A stretch of 64,000 nucleotides of DNA, taken from Nocardioides alpinus (GTDB taxonomy: Bacteria; Actinomycetota; Actinomycetes; Propionibacteriales; Nocardioidaceae). A program made the translations under genes and the position numbers. Positions 53,062 through 64,000 of this stretch are shown here, piece after piece. Each line of letters opens with the position of its first letter. Positions within the stretch are counted from its first letter, which is position 1. The notes under the pieces were generated by a model. The model did not search any database. It was not told the DNA's origin and saw only the letters and a program-made list of their open reading frames with translations. The stretch covers positions 124,001 through 188,000 of the forward strand of contig NZ_FOKC01000003.1 in NCBI RefSeq assembly GCF_900112035.1. The letters run 5' to 3'.

Positions 53062-56000
53062 ATGGACATCCGCGACGCGCTGAACGACGTCTACCTCGCC
53101 CAGTTCTACGACGCGGGGACTATGGCTCGCGCCGCGGGGATCCTCGACCACGTCCTCCGGCTCGAGGTCGTCCATGAGTCCTCGAGCAGCCTGACCGCCA
53201 CCGCGCAGGTCCTGGGCTCGGCGCAGGTGCCCTACGACGTGCAGTTCCACGCCGAGGTCAACGAGACCTCCGACTGGGTCTTCAGTGCCTGCTCCTGCCC
53301 GGTCGCCAGGCTGTGCAAGCACGGCGCCGCCGTGGCGCTCCGGCTGCGCGGGGCGTCGAGTCCAGCACCTCTACCGGTCTGGCGCGAGCGCCTGGCCCGG
53401 ATCAACGACGACCTGGCGCAACGGGCCCGGTCGACGCTCGTGGGCACGCGCCTCGGGCTGGAGATCTCCCGCCGCCCGGCCACCCGGTGGTCCCGCGGCA
53501 CGCCCGGCGACTTCTCCATGCGCCCGATGCGCCCCGGCGCCCGCTCCGGCTGGGTGCGCAGTGGTGCCGAGTGGACCGACCTGTCCGGTCCGGCGGCCCG
53601 CAGCCGGTTCGTGCCGGCGCAGGCCGACGCGCTCCTGACGCTCCACCGCGGTCTCGTGGGGCTCCACACCTACCTGGCGGCCGGTGCCGCGCCGATGCTC
53701 GACGACTACGGCGACCGGCTCGTCCCGTCGTTGCGCGCAGCCGTCGACGCCGGGGTCACGCTGCTCCCCGGAGCCGGCGTCGACTCCCTGGCGCTGAGCC
53801 ACGAGCCGGCACAGGTCACCGCCGACCTCACCACCCGCGGCGAGGAGTCCGTGCTCGAGGTCGCCGCGGAGGTGGGCGGGCGGCGCTGGCGCGGTGACCA
53901 GGTCATGCCCGTCGGGAGGCCGACCACGACCCTGGTCCTGGTCGAGGGCGACGACGTGCTGCTCACCGACCTGGTCGAGCCGTTGGACGAGGGCCTGCTC
54001 GACCTGCTCCTCGGTCCCCCCGTCGTCGTCGGCGCCGAGGACCTCGACCCGTTCCTCGGCGCCCTCGGACCGCTGAGCCGCCGGCTGGCGATCAGCTCGT
54101 CGGACGGCTCGCTGGAGGTGCCTGCTCCCCCGCCACCGCGCCTACGGCTCCACGTCACCTGGCACTCGCCCACCCACGCCTCCCTCGGGTGGGAGTGGGC
54201 CTACGGTGCGGCCAGCTGCGCCCTCACCTCGACGGACCCGCTCGGCGGCGTCCGGGACCCCTCGCTCGAGCGAGGGGTCCTCGCGACGGTCCCCGGCGCC
54301 CTGTCCGCGGCGACCTCGGTCCGCGACGGGGACGCCCTGGCCCTCGCGCTCCACGACCTGCCGCACCTGCGCACCCTGGCGGACATCGACGTCGTCGAGG
54401 ACGAGCGGCCCGACTTCCGGGAGTCGACCACGGCCCCTCAGATCGCGTTCGCCCTCGCCGACGAGCAACCCGACCACACCGACTGGCTCGACCTGGAGGT
54501 GCAGGTCAGCATCGACGGCGAGCTCGTCCCGTTGCCCGACGTGCTGGCCGCGCTGACCCGCAAGGACGAGTTCCTCGTCCTCCCCAGCGGGCTCTACGTC
54601 GCCGTCGACCGGCCCGAGTTCGACCGCCTCCAGGAGGTCGTCGCCCTCGCCGCCCAGCTGCGCGAGGGCGAGCCCGGCCGCGTCAGCGTCGGGGCCACCG
54701 ACCTCAGCGTGTGGGCCGAGCTGGCCGAGCTGGGCGTGGTCGACGCGCAGGCCGCGACGTGGGTGGAGCGGGCCACCGCCCTGCGCGACCTCGCCGACAT
54801 CCCCCAGCCCGCCCCGGTCGGCCTGGTGACCGAGCTCCGCGCGTACCAGCTCGAGGGCTTCTGGTGGCTGGCGTTCCTCCACCAGCACGGCCTGGGCGGG
54901 ATCCTGGCCGACGACATGGGGCTGGGAAAGACGCTGCAGGTGCTTGCGCTCGTGCAGCACGCCGTGGCCGGCGGGGCGAGCGATCCCTTCCTGGTCGTCG
55001 CACCCACCAGCGTGGTGACGGCGTGGCGCCAGCAGGCGACCACCCACGCGCCCGGGCTGCGGGTGGGCGTGGTGGGCCGCCGCACGCACGACGTCGCGGC
55101 GATCGCCCGCGACCACGACGTGGTGGTGACGACCTACGCGCTGCTCCGGCTCGAGCGCGAGCAGTTCGCGCCGTTGCACTGGGGCGGACTGGTGCTCGAC
55201 GAGGCGCAGCAGGTCAAGAACCACCAGAGCAAGGCCTACGCCGCCGTGCGCGCCCTCGACGCCGACTTCCGCCTGGCGGTCACCGGCACGCCCTTCGAGA
55301 ACCGGCTGATGGAGCTCTGGTCGCTGCTCTCCATCACCGCGCCCGGGCTCTACCCCGCACCGCGCCGGTTCCGTGACGTGGTCGTGGGTCCGGTCGAGAA
55401 GGACGGCGACGCGGCGGCGCTGGACCGGTTCCGCCGACGGATCAGGCCCTTCATGCTGCGCCGGACCAAGGAGCTGGTCGCCGCGGAGCTGCCGCCCAAG
55501 CAGGAGCAGGTGCTGGAGATCGAGCTCGCGCCGCGGCACCGCAAGATCTACGACACCCACCTCGCCAAGGAGCGCCAGAAGATCCTGGGGCTGGTGGAGG
55601 AGTTCGACCGCAACCGGGTCGCCATCTTCAGCGCGCTGACCAAGCTCCGCCAGCTCGCCCTCGACCCGGCGCTGGTCGACCCCGAGCACGACCGGGTGGG
55701 CTCCGCCAAGCTCGACCTGCTGGCCGACCAGCTGGCGGAGGTGACGGCCGAGGGCCACCAGGCGCTGGTGTTCAGCACCTTCACCACGTTCCTGCGACGC
55801 GTGCGCGACCGGCTCACGGCAGAGGGCATCGCGACGGTCTACCTCGACGGCAGCACACGTGACCGGGAGGCGGTCATCGAGGCGTTCCGTCGGGGTGAGG
55901 CACCGGTGTTCCTGATCAGCCTCAAGGCGGGCGGCGTCGGCCTCACGCTGACCGAGGCCGACTACGTCTACGTCCTCGACCCCTGGTGGAACCCTGCAGC

Positions 56001-56205
56001 CGAGGCCCAGGCCGTGGACCGCGCGCACCGCATCGGGCAGGACAAGCACGTCAACGTCTACCGCCTCGTCGCGACCGACACGATCGAGGAGAAGGTGATG
56101 GCGCTCAAGGCCCGCAAGGCCGAGCTCTTCGCCAAGGTCATGGACGGTGGGGGCGCTGCGAGCACGGGCATCACGGCCGAGGACATCCGCGGGCTCTTCG
56201 ACTGA
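53062..56205 (+). CDS. SWIM-domain SNF2-family helicase-like ATPase
   Basis: The 1,047-residue protein has an N-terminal SWIM zinc finger (C77, C79, C85, H87 in CSCPVARLCKHG), a ~450-residue middle region typical of bacterial SNF2 proteins, and a full SNF2 ATPase: motif I DDMGLGKTLQVLAL (K623), motif II LDEAQ (near 713), motif III TGTPFENRLMELWSLL, and C-terminal motifs VFSTFTTFLRRV and DPWWNPAAEAQAVDRAHRIG. It should translocate on DNA using ATP; bacterial relatives (RapA, SWIM-SNF2) recycle RNA polymerase or act in repair. A perfect 26-bp palindrome occurs inside the gene (54255-54280). Confidence 0.92.
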   Translation: MDIRDALNDVYLAQFYDAGTMARAAGILDHVLRLEVVHESSSSLTATAQVLGSAQVPYDVQFHAEVNETSDWVFSACSCPVARLCKHGAAVALRLRGASSPAPLPVWRERLARINDDLAQRARSTLVGTRLGLEISRRPATRWSRGTPGDFSMRPMRPGARSGWVRSGAEWTDLSGPAARSRFVPAQADALLTLHRGLVGLHTYLAAGAAPMLDDYGDRLVPSLRAAVDAGVTLLPGAGVDSLALSHEPAQVTADLTTRGEESVLEVAAEVGGRRWRGDQVMPVGRPTTTLVLVEGDDVLLTDLVEPLDEGLLDLLLGPPVVVGAEDLDPFLGALGPLSRRLAISSSDGSLEVPAPPPPRLRLHVTWHSPTHASLGWEWAYGAASCALTSTDPLGGVRDPSLERGVLATVPGALSAATSVRDGDALALALHDLPHLRTLADIDVVEDERPDFRESTTAPQIAFALADEQPDHTDWLDLEVQVSIDGELVPLPDVLAALTRKDEFLVLPSGLYVAVDRPEFDRLQEVVALAAQLREGEPGRVSVGATDLSVWAELAELGVVDAQAATWVERATALRDLADIPQPAPVGLVTELRAYQLEGFWWLAFLHQHGLGGILADDMGLGKTLQVLALVQHAVAGGASDPFLVVAPTSVVTAWRQQATTHAPGLRVGVVGRRTHDVAAIARDHDVVVTTYALLRLEREQFAPLHWGGLVLDEAQQVKNHQSKAYAAVRALDADFRLAVTGTPFENRLMELWSLLSITAPGLYPAPRRFRDVVVGPVEKDGDAAALDRFRRRIRPFMLRRTKELVAAELPPKQEQVLEIELAPRHRKIYDTHLAKERQKILGLVEEFDRNRVAIFSALTKLRQLALDPALVDPEHDRVGSAKLDLLADQLAEVTAEGHQALVFSTFTTFLRRVRDRLTAEGIATVYLDGSTRDREAVIEAFRRGEAPVFLISLKAGGVGLTLTEADYVYVLDPWWNPAAEAQAVDRAHRIGQDKHVNVYRLVATDTIEEKVMALKARKAELFAKVMDGGGAASTGITAEDIRGLFD
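54255..54280. repeat. perfect 26-bp palindrome within the SNF2 gene
   Basis: GGACCCCTCGCTC followed directly by its reverse complement GAGCGAGGGGTCC, with no spacer, coding for DPSLERGV. Such length without mismatch is not expected by chance and lies in a coding region. Confidence 0.9.
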
Positions 56206-56218
56206 GCCCGCGTGAGCA

Positions 56219-57385
56219 TCACTCCTGGTGGGCTGCGACGACCCGCTGCTCGCGCGCCGCGGGCACGACCAGGGCCGCCGGCATCAGCAGCACGGCCACC
56301 ACCAGCAGCGCCTTGAGCGTGCCCACCTCGTCGCCGACGAAGCCGAGGAACGGCGGGCCGGCGAGGAAGGCGGCATAGCCGATGGTGGAGACGACGCTCA
56401 CGCGCGACGCCGCCCGGAGCGGGTCGTCGGCCGCGGCGCTCATCCCCACGGGGAAGCCGAGCGAGGCGCCGACACCCCACAGCACGATGCCGACCACCAC
56501 CAGCGCGGGCTGCTCGACGAAGACGATCATCAGCACACCGGCACCGGCGACGACCATCGTGCCCCACAGCACGGCGACCCGGCCGAAGCGGTCGATGAGG
56601 CCGGTGCCCGCGAACCGGCCCGCCGTCATGGCGAGCACGAACACGGCGAAGCCGGCGACTCCCGTCGCGTGCGAGACGTCGTGGCCGTCGACGAGTGCGA
56701 CGGCGAGCCAGTCGTTGGCGGTGCCCTCGGTCATCGCCAGCGCCAGGACCATCACACCGATCAGCAGGGTGCGGGGCTCGAGCCATGCGCGGGCCGCCGA
56801 CGTGCGGTGCTCCTCGTGCGTCTCGGCGACCGGCAGGAACGCCGGGGACGTGCGCCACACCAGCACGATCGACAGCAGCACGACCGCGACGAGGTGGACG
56901 AGTGCGGGCACCGACAGCTCGATCAGCAGCACACCGAGCAGGGCGCCCACGACCGTGCCGCCGCTGAAACCCGCGTGGAATCGGGGCATGATCGTACGAC
57001 CGAGGCCGCGCTCGACCTCCGCGCCCTCGACGTTCATCGCGACGTCCCACACGCCGATGCCGAGGCCGTAGACGAAGAGACCGAGGACGGTCACCAGCAG
57101 GGCGTGCCCCAGGCCGAGGGCGGCGGTCACCATCCCGAGCGTCGCGGCGGCAGCGCCGATCCGCACGACCCGTACGGTGCCCCAGGCGTTGATCACCGCT
57201 CCCGTGGAGGGCAGCGCCACGACCGATCCCACGGCGATCGCCAGCAAAACGAGGCCGAGCTGGCCGTTGGTCAGCCCGAAGCTCGACCGGACCTCCGGGA
57301 TCCGCGAGACCCAGCTGGCGAACACCAGTCCGTTGAGGAAGAACGTGAGGCCGACGGCGTTGCGGGCGGCGGTCAGGGTGGGCAC
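56219..57385 (-). CDS. major facilitator superfamily transporter (YbjJ-like)
   Basis: The 388-residue protein has about twelve membrane helices in two halves joined by a charged loop (ETHEEHRTSAARAWLEPR, near residue 190). FFLNGLVFASWVSRIPEVR at the N-terminus and the EGTANDWLAVAL and GVWDVAMNVEGAEVE motifs resemble YbjJ/FucP-like sugar or drug transporters. The substrate is not evident. GTG 57385 has a GAGGAG ribosome site four bases upstream. It is divergent from a LacI regulator with an operator-like repeat between, so LacI control is likely and a carbohydrate-like substrate plausible. Confidence 0.88.
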   Translation of the reverse strand: MPTLTAARNAVGLTFFLNGLVFASWVSRIPEVRSSFGLTNGQLGLVLLAIAVGSVVALPSTGAVINAWGTVRVVRIGAAAATLGMVTAALGLGHALLVTVLGLFVYGLGIGVWDVAMNVEGAEVERGLGRTIMPRFHAGFSGGTVVGALLGVLLIELSVPALVHLVAVVLLSIVLVWRTSPAFLPVAETHEEHRTSAARAWLEPRTLLIGVMVLALAMTEGTANDWLAVALVDGHDVSHATGVAGFAVFVLAMTAGRFAGTGLIDRFGRVAVLWGTMVVAGAGVLMIVFVEQPALVVVGIVLWGVGASLGFPVGMSAAADDPLRAASRVSVVSTIGYAAFLAGPPFLGFVGDEVGTLKALLVVAVLLMPAALVVPAAREQRVVAAHQE

Positions 57386-57420
57386 AGCACTCCTCGGGGC
57401 ACAGTGCGGGACGCACCGGC

Positions 57421-57447
57421 GAATCGTTTCGATCGAATCGATTCGAT
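57421..57447. promoter_or_regulatory. LacI-type operator(s) between MFS and lacI-like genes
   Basis: ATCGAATCGATTCGAT (57432-57447) is a perfect 16-bp palindrome with the central CG usual for LacI sites. GAATCGTTTCGATC just before it is a second, overlapping near-palindrome. Both lie immediately upstream of the lacI-like -10 box and about 40-60 bases from the MFS start. Confidence 0.75.
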
Positions 57448-57449
57448 GC

Positions 57450-57455
57450 TACCTT
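57450..57455 (+). promoter_or_regulatory. -10 box of the LacI-family gene (leaderless)
   Basis: TACCTT, seven bases, GTG 57463. The operator abuts it, as expected for autorepression. Confidence 0.5.
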
Positions 57456-57462
57456 CTCACTC

Positions 57463-58434
57463 GTGTCCGGTCCATCTCGCGCCCCCACCCTGGCCGACGT
57501 CGCGACGGCGGCGGGAGTCTCGCTGTCGACCGCCTCGCTGGCCTTCTCGGGCAACAAGCCGGTGTCGGCGGCCACCCGCGAACGGGTCGTCGCGGCCGCC
57601 GCGGCGCTGGGCTACTCCGGACCCAACCCGCTGGCGCGCAACCTGCGGCAGGGCCGCAGCGGTGTGGTCGGCATCGCGGTGGGCCAGCTGAGCACGGCGT
57701 TCCGCGACCCCGCCGCGCTGGCCATGCTCGACGCGATCTCGGAGGTGCTCGGAGCGTCCGGGCTCGGGCTCCTGCTGATGAGCGACGACGACGACCACGC
57801 CCGGCTCCCCCTCGACGCGGTCATCTACGACATCTGCGGGCGCGAGACCTGGGCGGCCTACGACGACCTCGTCGCGCGCGACGTACCCCTCGTCGTGGTG
57901 GAGGGCCCCGCGTGGCCCGGCGCCACCCACATCGACATCGACCACCGCAGTGGGTCGGCGGCCCTGGCGGCCCACCTCCACGACCTCGGGCACCGCAGGG
58001 TCGGGACCGTGACCCTCGCTGCCTCCCATCCGCAGCGCGAGCGCGAGGCGGGCCTGCGCGAGGTGTTCCCCGAGGCCACCGTCGTGGGCGCGTGCGACAG
58101 CGACGTCGCCGCGGCCCAGGCCCTGGTGACCGGCTGGTTCGCGCGCAGCGGAGACGCCACCGCGATCGTGTGCCAGAGCGACGTCCAGGCTGCCGGCGTG
58201 GTCCTCGAGGCACGACGACGTGGCATCCGGGTTCCCGAGGACCTGAGCGTCGCGGGGTTCGACGGCGTGGCCACGCCGTGGCTCGACCTCGAGCTCACGA
58301 CGGTCGTGCAGCCGCTGGCGGGCAAGGGGCGTACGACGGCGGAGGCGGCGCTCGCCCGCATCCGGGGGACGGCTGTCGACGACGTCGTGCTCCCGGTCGA
58401 GCTCCGCATCGGCGACTCGACGGGTCCCGCCTGA
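57463..58434 (+). CDS. LacI family transcriptional regulator
   Basis: The 323-residue protein has an N-terminal LacI HTH (APTLADVATAAGVSLSTASL, then hinge GYSGPNPLARNLRQGRSG) and a periplasmic-binding-protein-like sensor domain (about 65-320; VGIAVGQLSTAFRDP, ALAAHLHDLGHRRVGTV, VAGFDGVATPWLDLELTTVV). It should bind the overlapping palindromes just upstream and control itself and the divergent MFS transporter, released by a sugar-like ligand. GTG 57463 is consistent with a leaderless mRNA. Confidence 0.92.
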   Translation: MSGPSRAPTLADVATAAGVSLSTASLAFSGNKPVSAATRERVVAAAAALGYSGPNPLARNLRQGRSGVVGIAVGQLSTAFRDPAALAMLDAISEVLGASGLGLLLMSDDDDHARLPLDAVIYDICGRETWAAYDDLVARDVPLVVVEGPAWPGATHIDIDHRSGSAALAAHLHDLGHRRVGTVTLAASHPQREREAGLREVFPEATVVGACDSDVAAAQALVTGWFARSGDATAIVCQSDVQAAGVVLEARRRGIRVPEDLSVAGFDGVATPWLDLELTTVVQPLAGKGRTTAEAALARIRGTAVDDVVLPVELRIGDSTGPA

Positions 58435-58452
58435 GGCGACCTCAGCCCGGGG

Positions 58453-58896
58453 TCAGCGCCGGTTCCAGTCGGTGCCGGGGGGTCCGGACTCCAGCCATGA
58501 CTGGAAGCCGGTGAGGGATGCCTCGCTCATGGCGATCTCCAGCGGGTCGCCACCGTAGTGGCAGGACGCGACCACGTGGCCGTCGTAGAGGGACATCTCC
58601 TCGGCGCCGGCCGGCGCGCGGCGTCCGGAGTAGTCCAGGAGGTCACGGGCCCAGACCCGCTTGGGGCGCGGGGACAGGGAGAAGATCCGGAACCACTCCA
58701 GCGACTGTCCGGAGTAGCGCCCGATGCCGAGCAGCCAGCCCCGTCCGGGGCGGTCGGAGCGGGCACGGAAGCTGAGCTCGAAGGTCCCGCCGTTGCGGGC
58801 GAGGAACCGGCGCCGGAAGATGAGCGCGATGCCGTAGAGCAGCGCAAGCAGGAGCACGAGCCCGACGAGGTCGAGCAGCCACTGCCAGACCGGCAT
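58453..58896 (-). CDS. DUF2550 membrane protein
   Basis: The 147-residue protein has one N-terminal membrane helix (WLLDLVGLVLLLALLYGIALIF) followed by a PH-like DUF2550 domain (GGTFELSFRAR, GRGWLLGIGRYSGQSLEWFRIFSLSPRPKR). DUF2550 genes commonly follow the ATP synthase operon in actinobacteria; the role is unknown. ATG 58896 has GGGAAGG at suitable distance. A longer GTG start at 58923 is less likely. It is on the atp strand, 92 bases after the atpC stop. Confidence 0.85.
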   Translation of the reverse strand: MPVWQWLLDLVGLVLLLALLYGIALIFRRRFLARNGGTFELSFRARSDRPGRGWLLGIGRYSGQSLEWFRIFSLSPRPKRVWARDLLDYSGRRAPAGAEEMSLYDGHVVASCHYGGDPLEIAMSEASLTGFQSWLESGPPGTDWNRR

Positions 58897-58988
58897 CCAT
58901 GTCCTTCCCGCGTCCTGGCCCACCGACAGATGAGCGCACGAACCCGAAGGTCCGTGCGCTCACCCTAGCGGTCGTGTGGGAGGAGCGG

Positions 58989-59392
58989 TCAGGAAGCCCG
59001 CTCCGCGGCACGCACGCGTGCCTCGGCACGACGTACGGCCTCCTGGGCAGCGTCGTCGTTCTCACCCGCGCCCTTGGCCCGCTCGAGGTCCTGGCGTGCC
59101 TTCTCCAGATCGATCTCGTGCGACATCTCGGCCCGCTCCGACAGGATCGAGACCCGGTTGTCGGCGACCGAAAGGAAGCCGGCGTCGACCGCCGCGATCC
59201 AGGTCTCACCCTCCACCGTCTGCACGTCCACGACGCCCTCGATGATCGAGGACAGCAGCGGAGCGTGGTTGGGGAGGATGCCGACGTCGCCCTCGGTGGT
59301 GCGGGCGATGACCATGGTGGCCTGGCCCGACCAGACGAGCCGGTCGGCAGCGACCAGCTCGACCTGCAGGACCTTGTCGGTCGACTCGGCCA

Positions 59393-59393
<1 letters not shown>
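58989..59393 (-). CDS. atpC: F1F0 ATP synthase epsilon subunit
   Basis: The 134-residue protein forms part of the central stalk of F1. It has the beta-sandwich domain (LQVELVAADRLVWSGQA, GDVGILPNHAPLLSSI) and the C-terminal helical hairpin (SHEIDLEKARQDLERAKG). ATG 59393 overlaps the atpD stop (ATGA), indicating coupling. The C-terminal helices are complete, unlike in some actinobacteria with shortened epsilon. Gene order atpH-A-G-D-C is the standard one. Confidence 0.96.
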
Positions 59394-60853
<1,460 letters not shown>

Positions 60854-61771
60854 TCATTCACTCCCGGCTTGTGCGTCGGCGAGCGCGTTGACGCCACCGA
60901 CGATCTCGCTGATTTCCTGGGTAATGCCAGCCTGGCGGGCCTGGTTGGCAATGCGCTTGTACTTCTTGATGAGCTCGTCGGCGTTGTCCGTCGCGGCCTT
61001 CATCGCCTTCTGGCGTGCCGCCAGCTCCGAGGCCGCAGCCTGGAGCAGGGCGAAGAAGATCCGGCTCTGGACGTAGCGCGGCAGCAACGAGTCGAGCACG
61101 TCGCTCGGCGAGGGCTCGAACTCGTAGAGCGGCAGCAGGTCGCCCTCCTCGGGCGGCTCGGTGCCCTCGACGACCTCCAGCGGAAGGAGGCGTACGGCGG
61201 TGGGCTCCTGGTTGAGCATCGACCGGAACCGCGTGTAGACCACGTGGACCTCGTCGACCGCTGCGACGTCGTCGCCCTCCTCCGCGAGGAAGGTCTCGAT
61301 GAGCGTGGCGCCGATCTCCGCAGCCACGTCGTACGTCGGCTGGTCGGAGAAGCCCGTCCACGACTGCGCCACGGGGCGCTGACGGAACTTGAAGTAGGCC
61401 TCCGCCTTGCGACCGGACGTGTAGATGTCGACGTCCTTGCCCTCGCCCCTGAGCTTCTCGATGAGGCGCTCGGCCTCCTTGAGCACGCTCGAGGAGTAGG
61501 CGCCGGCGAGCCCGCGGTCGGAGGTGACGATCAGGATCGCCGCCTTCTTGGGGTTCTCCGGCTCGAGGGTGAGGGCGTGGTCGACGTTGGAGAACGTCGC
61601 CACGGCCGACACCGCACGAGTCAGCTCACGGGCATAGGGCGCTGCGGCCTGGGCCCGCTGCTGCGCCTTGATGATGCGGGACGCAGCGATGAGCTCCATG
61701 GCACGCGTGATCTTCTTCATCGACTCCGTCGACTTGATCCGCGCGCGGTACTCGCGTACCGAGAGAGCCAT
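60854..61771 (-). CDS. atpG: F1F0 ATP synthase gamma subunit
   Basis: The 305-residue rotor subunit of F1 has the N-terminal helix ([20 protein letters not shown]), the conserved [19 protein letters not shown], and the C-terminal helix ([20 protein letters not shown], then EIVGGVNAL). It joins F1 to the c-ring. It carries the ~20-residue insert region around [13 protein letters not shown] that is usual in actinobacteria. The start lies three bases after the atpA stop. Confidence 0.97.
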   Translation of the reverse strand: MALSVREYRARIKSTESMKKITRAMELIAASRIIKAQQRAQAAAPYARELTRAVSAVATFSNVDHALTLEPENPKKAAILIVTSDRGLAGAYSSSVLKEAERLIEKLRGEGKDVDIYTSGRKAEAYFKFRQRPVAQSWTGFSDQPTYDVAAEIGATLIETFLAEEGDDVAAVDEVHVVYTRFRSMLNQEPTAVRLLPLEVVEGTEPPEEGDLLPLYEFEPSPSDVLDSLLPRYVQSRIFFALLQAAASELAARQKAMKAATDNADELIKKYKRIANQARQAGITQEISEIVGGVNALADAQAGSE

Positions 61772-61774
61772 TCC

Positions 61775-63418
<1,644 letters not shown>

Positions 63419-63483
63419 TTCATTCACCTGTTCTCTGGGTCTGCTGCTGCTCGAAAAGTTCTTGGATGTCGGTCGTGGCTGCG

Positions 63484-64000
63484 TCAGCCGGCGAGCCTGC
63501 GGCCGGCGTCGTCGAGACGGCTGGACACCGTCCCGTCGATGACGTCGTCACCGATCTCGACGCGGATGCCACCGAGGACCTCGGGGTCGACGATGACGTT
63601 GAGGTGCACGTCGCGGCCGTAGGTGCGCGCGAGCGCACCGGCCAGTCGCTCGCGGTCCGCGTCAGCCAGGGGGCGGGCGACGCGAACGGTCGCCACTCCC
63701 TCGCCACGGACCTCGGCGGCCACCTTCTGGTAGGCGGCGAGGGCGACCGCCACCGTGCGGTGGCTGCCGGACAGCGACTGCTGCACGAGCGCCACCGTGG
63801 CGGGGAGGACCTTGTCGCCCAGCAGGCCCTTGACCAGGCCTGACTTGTCGGCGCGGCTGCGGGCCGGGTCGGAGAGCGCGTCGCGCAGCTCCGGGTTGGC
63901 CTGGATGAGCCGGCCCACGGCGAAGACCTCGTCCTCGAGTCGACCGGCGTCGCCGCCGGTGGACCGCACCGTGGCGACCACACCGAGCTGCTCGAGGGCG
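63484..64000 (-). CDS. atpH: F1F0 ATP synthase delta subunit (5' end outside window)
   Basis: This is the C-terminal ~172 residues of the peripheral-stalk delta subunit. The frame remains open to the right edge ([20 protein letters not shown]), and actinobacterial AtpH is about 270 residues, so roughly 100 residues are missing. Visible family features are the [21 protein letters not shown] region, [20 protein letters not shown] and the closing [28 protein letters not shown] segment (here beginning LNVIVDPEV). It precedes atpA by 65 bases on the same strand. Confidence 0.95.
   Translation of the reverse strand, partial: ALEQLGVVATVRSTGGDAGRLEDEVFAVGRLIQANPELRDALSDPARSRADKSGLVKGLLGDKVLPATVALVQQSLSGSHRTVAVALAAYQKVAAEVRGEGVATVRVARPLADADRERLAGALARTYGRDVHLNVIVDPEVLGGIRVEIGDDVIDGTVSSRLDDAGRRLAG

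Overview
The window is high-GC DNA from an actinobacterium, most likely Nocardioides or a close relative. This is inferred from gene families and promoter style, not from a marker gene. The pointers are the GlgE trehalose-to-glucan operon, NucS in place of MutS/MutL, an ATP synthase operon followed by a DUF2550 gene, a crotonyl-CoA carboxylase/reductase with an ethylmalonyl-CoA mutase, and many genes whose start codon lies 6-7 bases after a TAnnnT -10 box (leaderless transcripts). I saw no tRNA or rRNA genes, CRISPR array, prophage, transposase or plasmid functions. The content looks chromosomal.

Layout. 0-0.5 kb: C-terminal end of a secreted Ig-like protein. 0.6-7.7 kb: overlapping operon glgE-treS-mak-glgB, closed by a strong hairpin. 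7.7-10.6 kb: a divergent pair, a secreted cupredoxin-like protein and a multicopper oxidase. 10.7-16.8 kb: GNAT-NUDIX fusion, pyruvate phosphate dikinase, YbbN-like thioredoxin/TPR protein, GtrA-type membrane protein, degenerate SDR. 16.8-22 kb: thiolase and MeaB (minus strand), a LamG protein, methylmalonyl-CoA epimerase and crotonyl-CoA carboxylase/reductase (plus strand). 22-34.6 kb: DivIVA-like coiled-coil protein, AI-2E family permease, EamA transporter with a divergent CGNR regulator, an alpha/beta hydrolase pair, a large LuxR regulator, a VOC protein, a tandem 3-hydroxyacyl-CoA dehydrogenase, a GNAT-MOSC fusion and nucS. 34.6-40.4 kb: exonuclease, DUF952 protein, and a minus-strand operon that begins with ethylmalonyl-CoA mutase and runs through an unknown gene, an amino acid oxidase and a histidine phosphatase. 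A 69-residue Cys/Lys-rich peptide gene follows, with its own putative iron box. 40.7-51.9 kb: one gene for a secreted protein of about 3,754 residues. 52-58.4 kb: STAS protein, cobalamin adenosyltransferase, SWIM-SNF2 helicase, MFS transporter and a LacI regulator. 58.4-64 kb: DUF2550 gene and the end of the ATP synthase operon (atpC, D, G, A, partial H), minus strand.

Two functional themes stand out. First, a C4/C5 acyl-CoA network is spread over 36 kb on both strands: thiolase, hydroxyacyl-CoA dehydrogenase, Ccr, epimerase, Ecm, the mutase chaperone MeaB and the adenosyltransferase that makes the mutase cofactor. Together they cover much of the ethylmalonyl-CoA route for assimilating acetate or feeding butyrate units. 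Thiolase, epimerase and Ccr share a repeated GTGAGG...ACGTCACACC-type sequence in their upstream regions; Ecm has a weaker version, and Ccr and Ecm share a second palindromic motif. Second, there is an extracellular investment: the giant protein stacks about ten cadherin/Ig repeats, two copies of a lectin-like module, four malectin-like modules and a beta-propeller resembling sugar dehydrogenases. Its function is unknown and it is the most distinctive object in the window.
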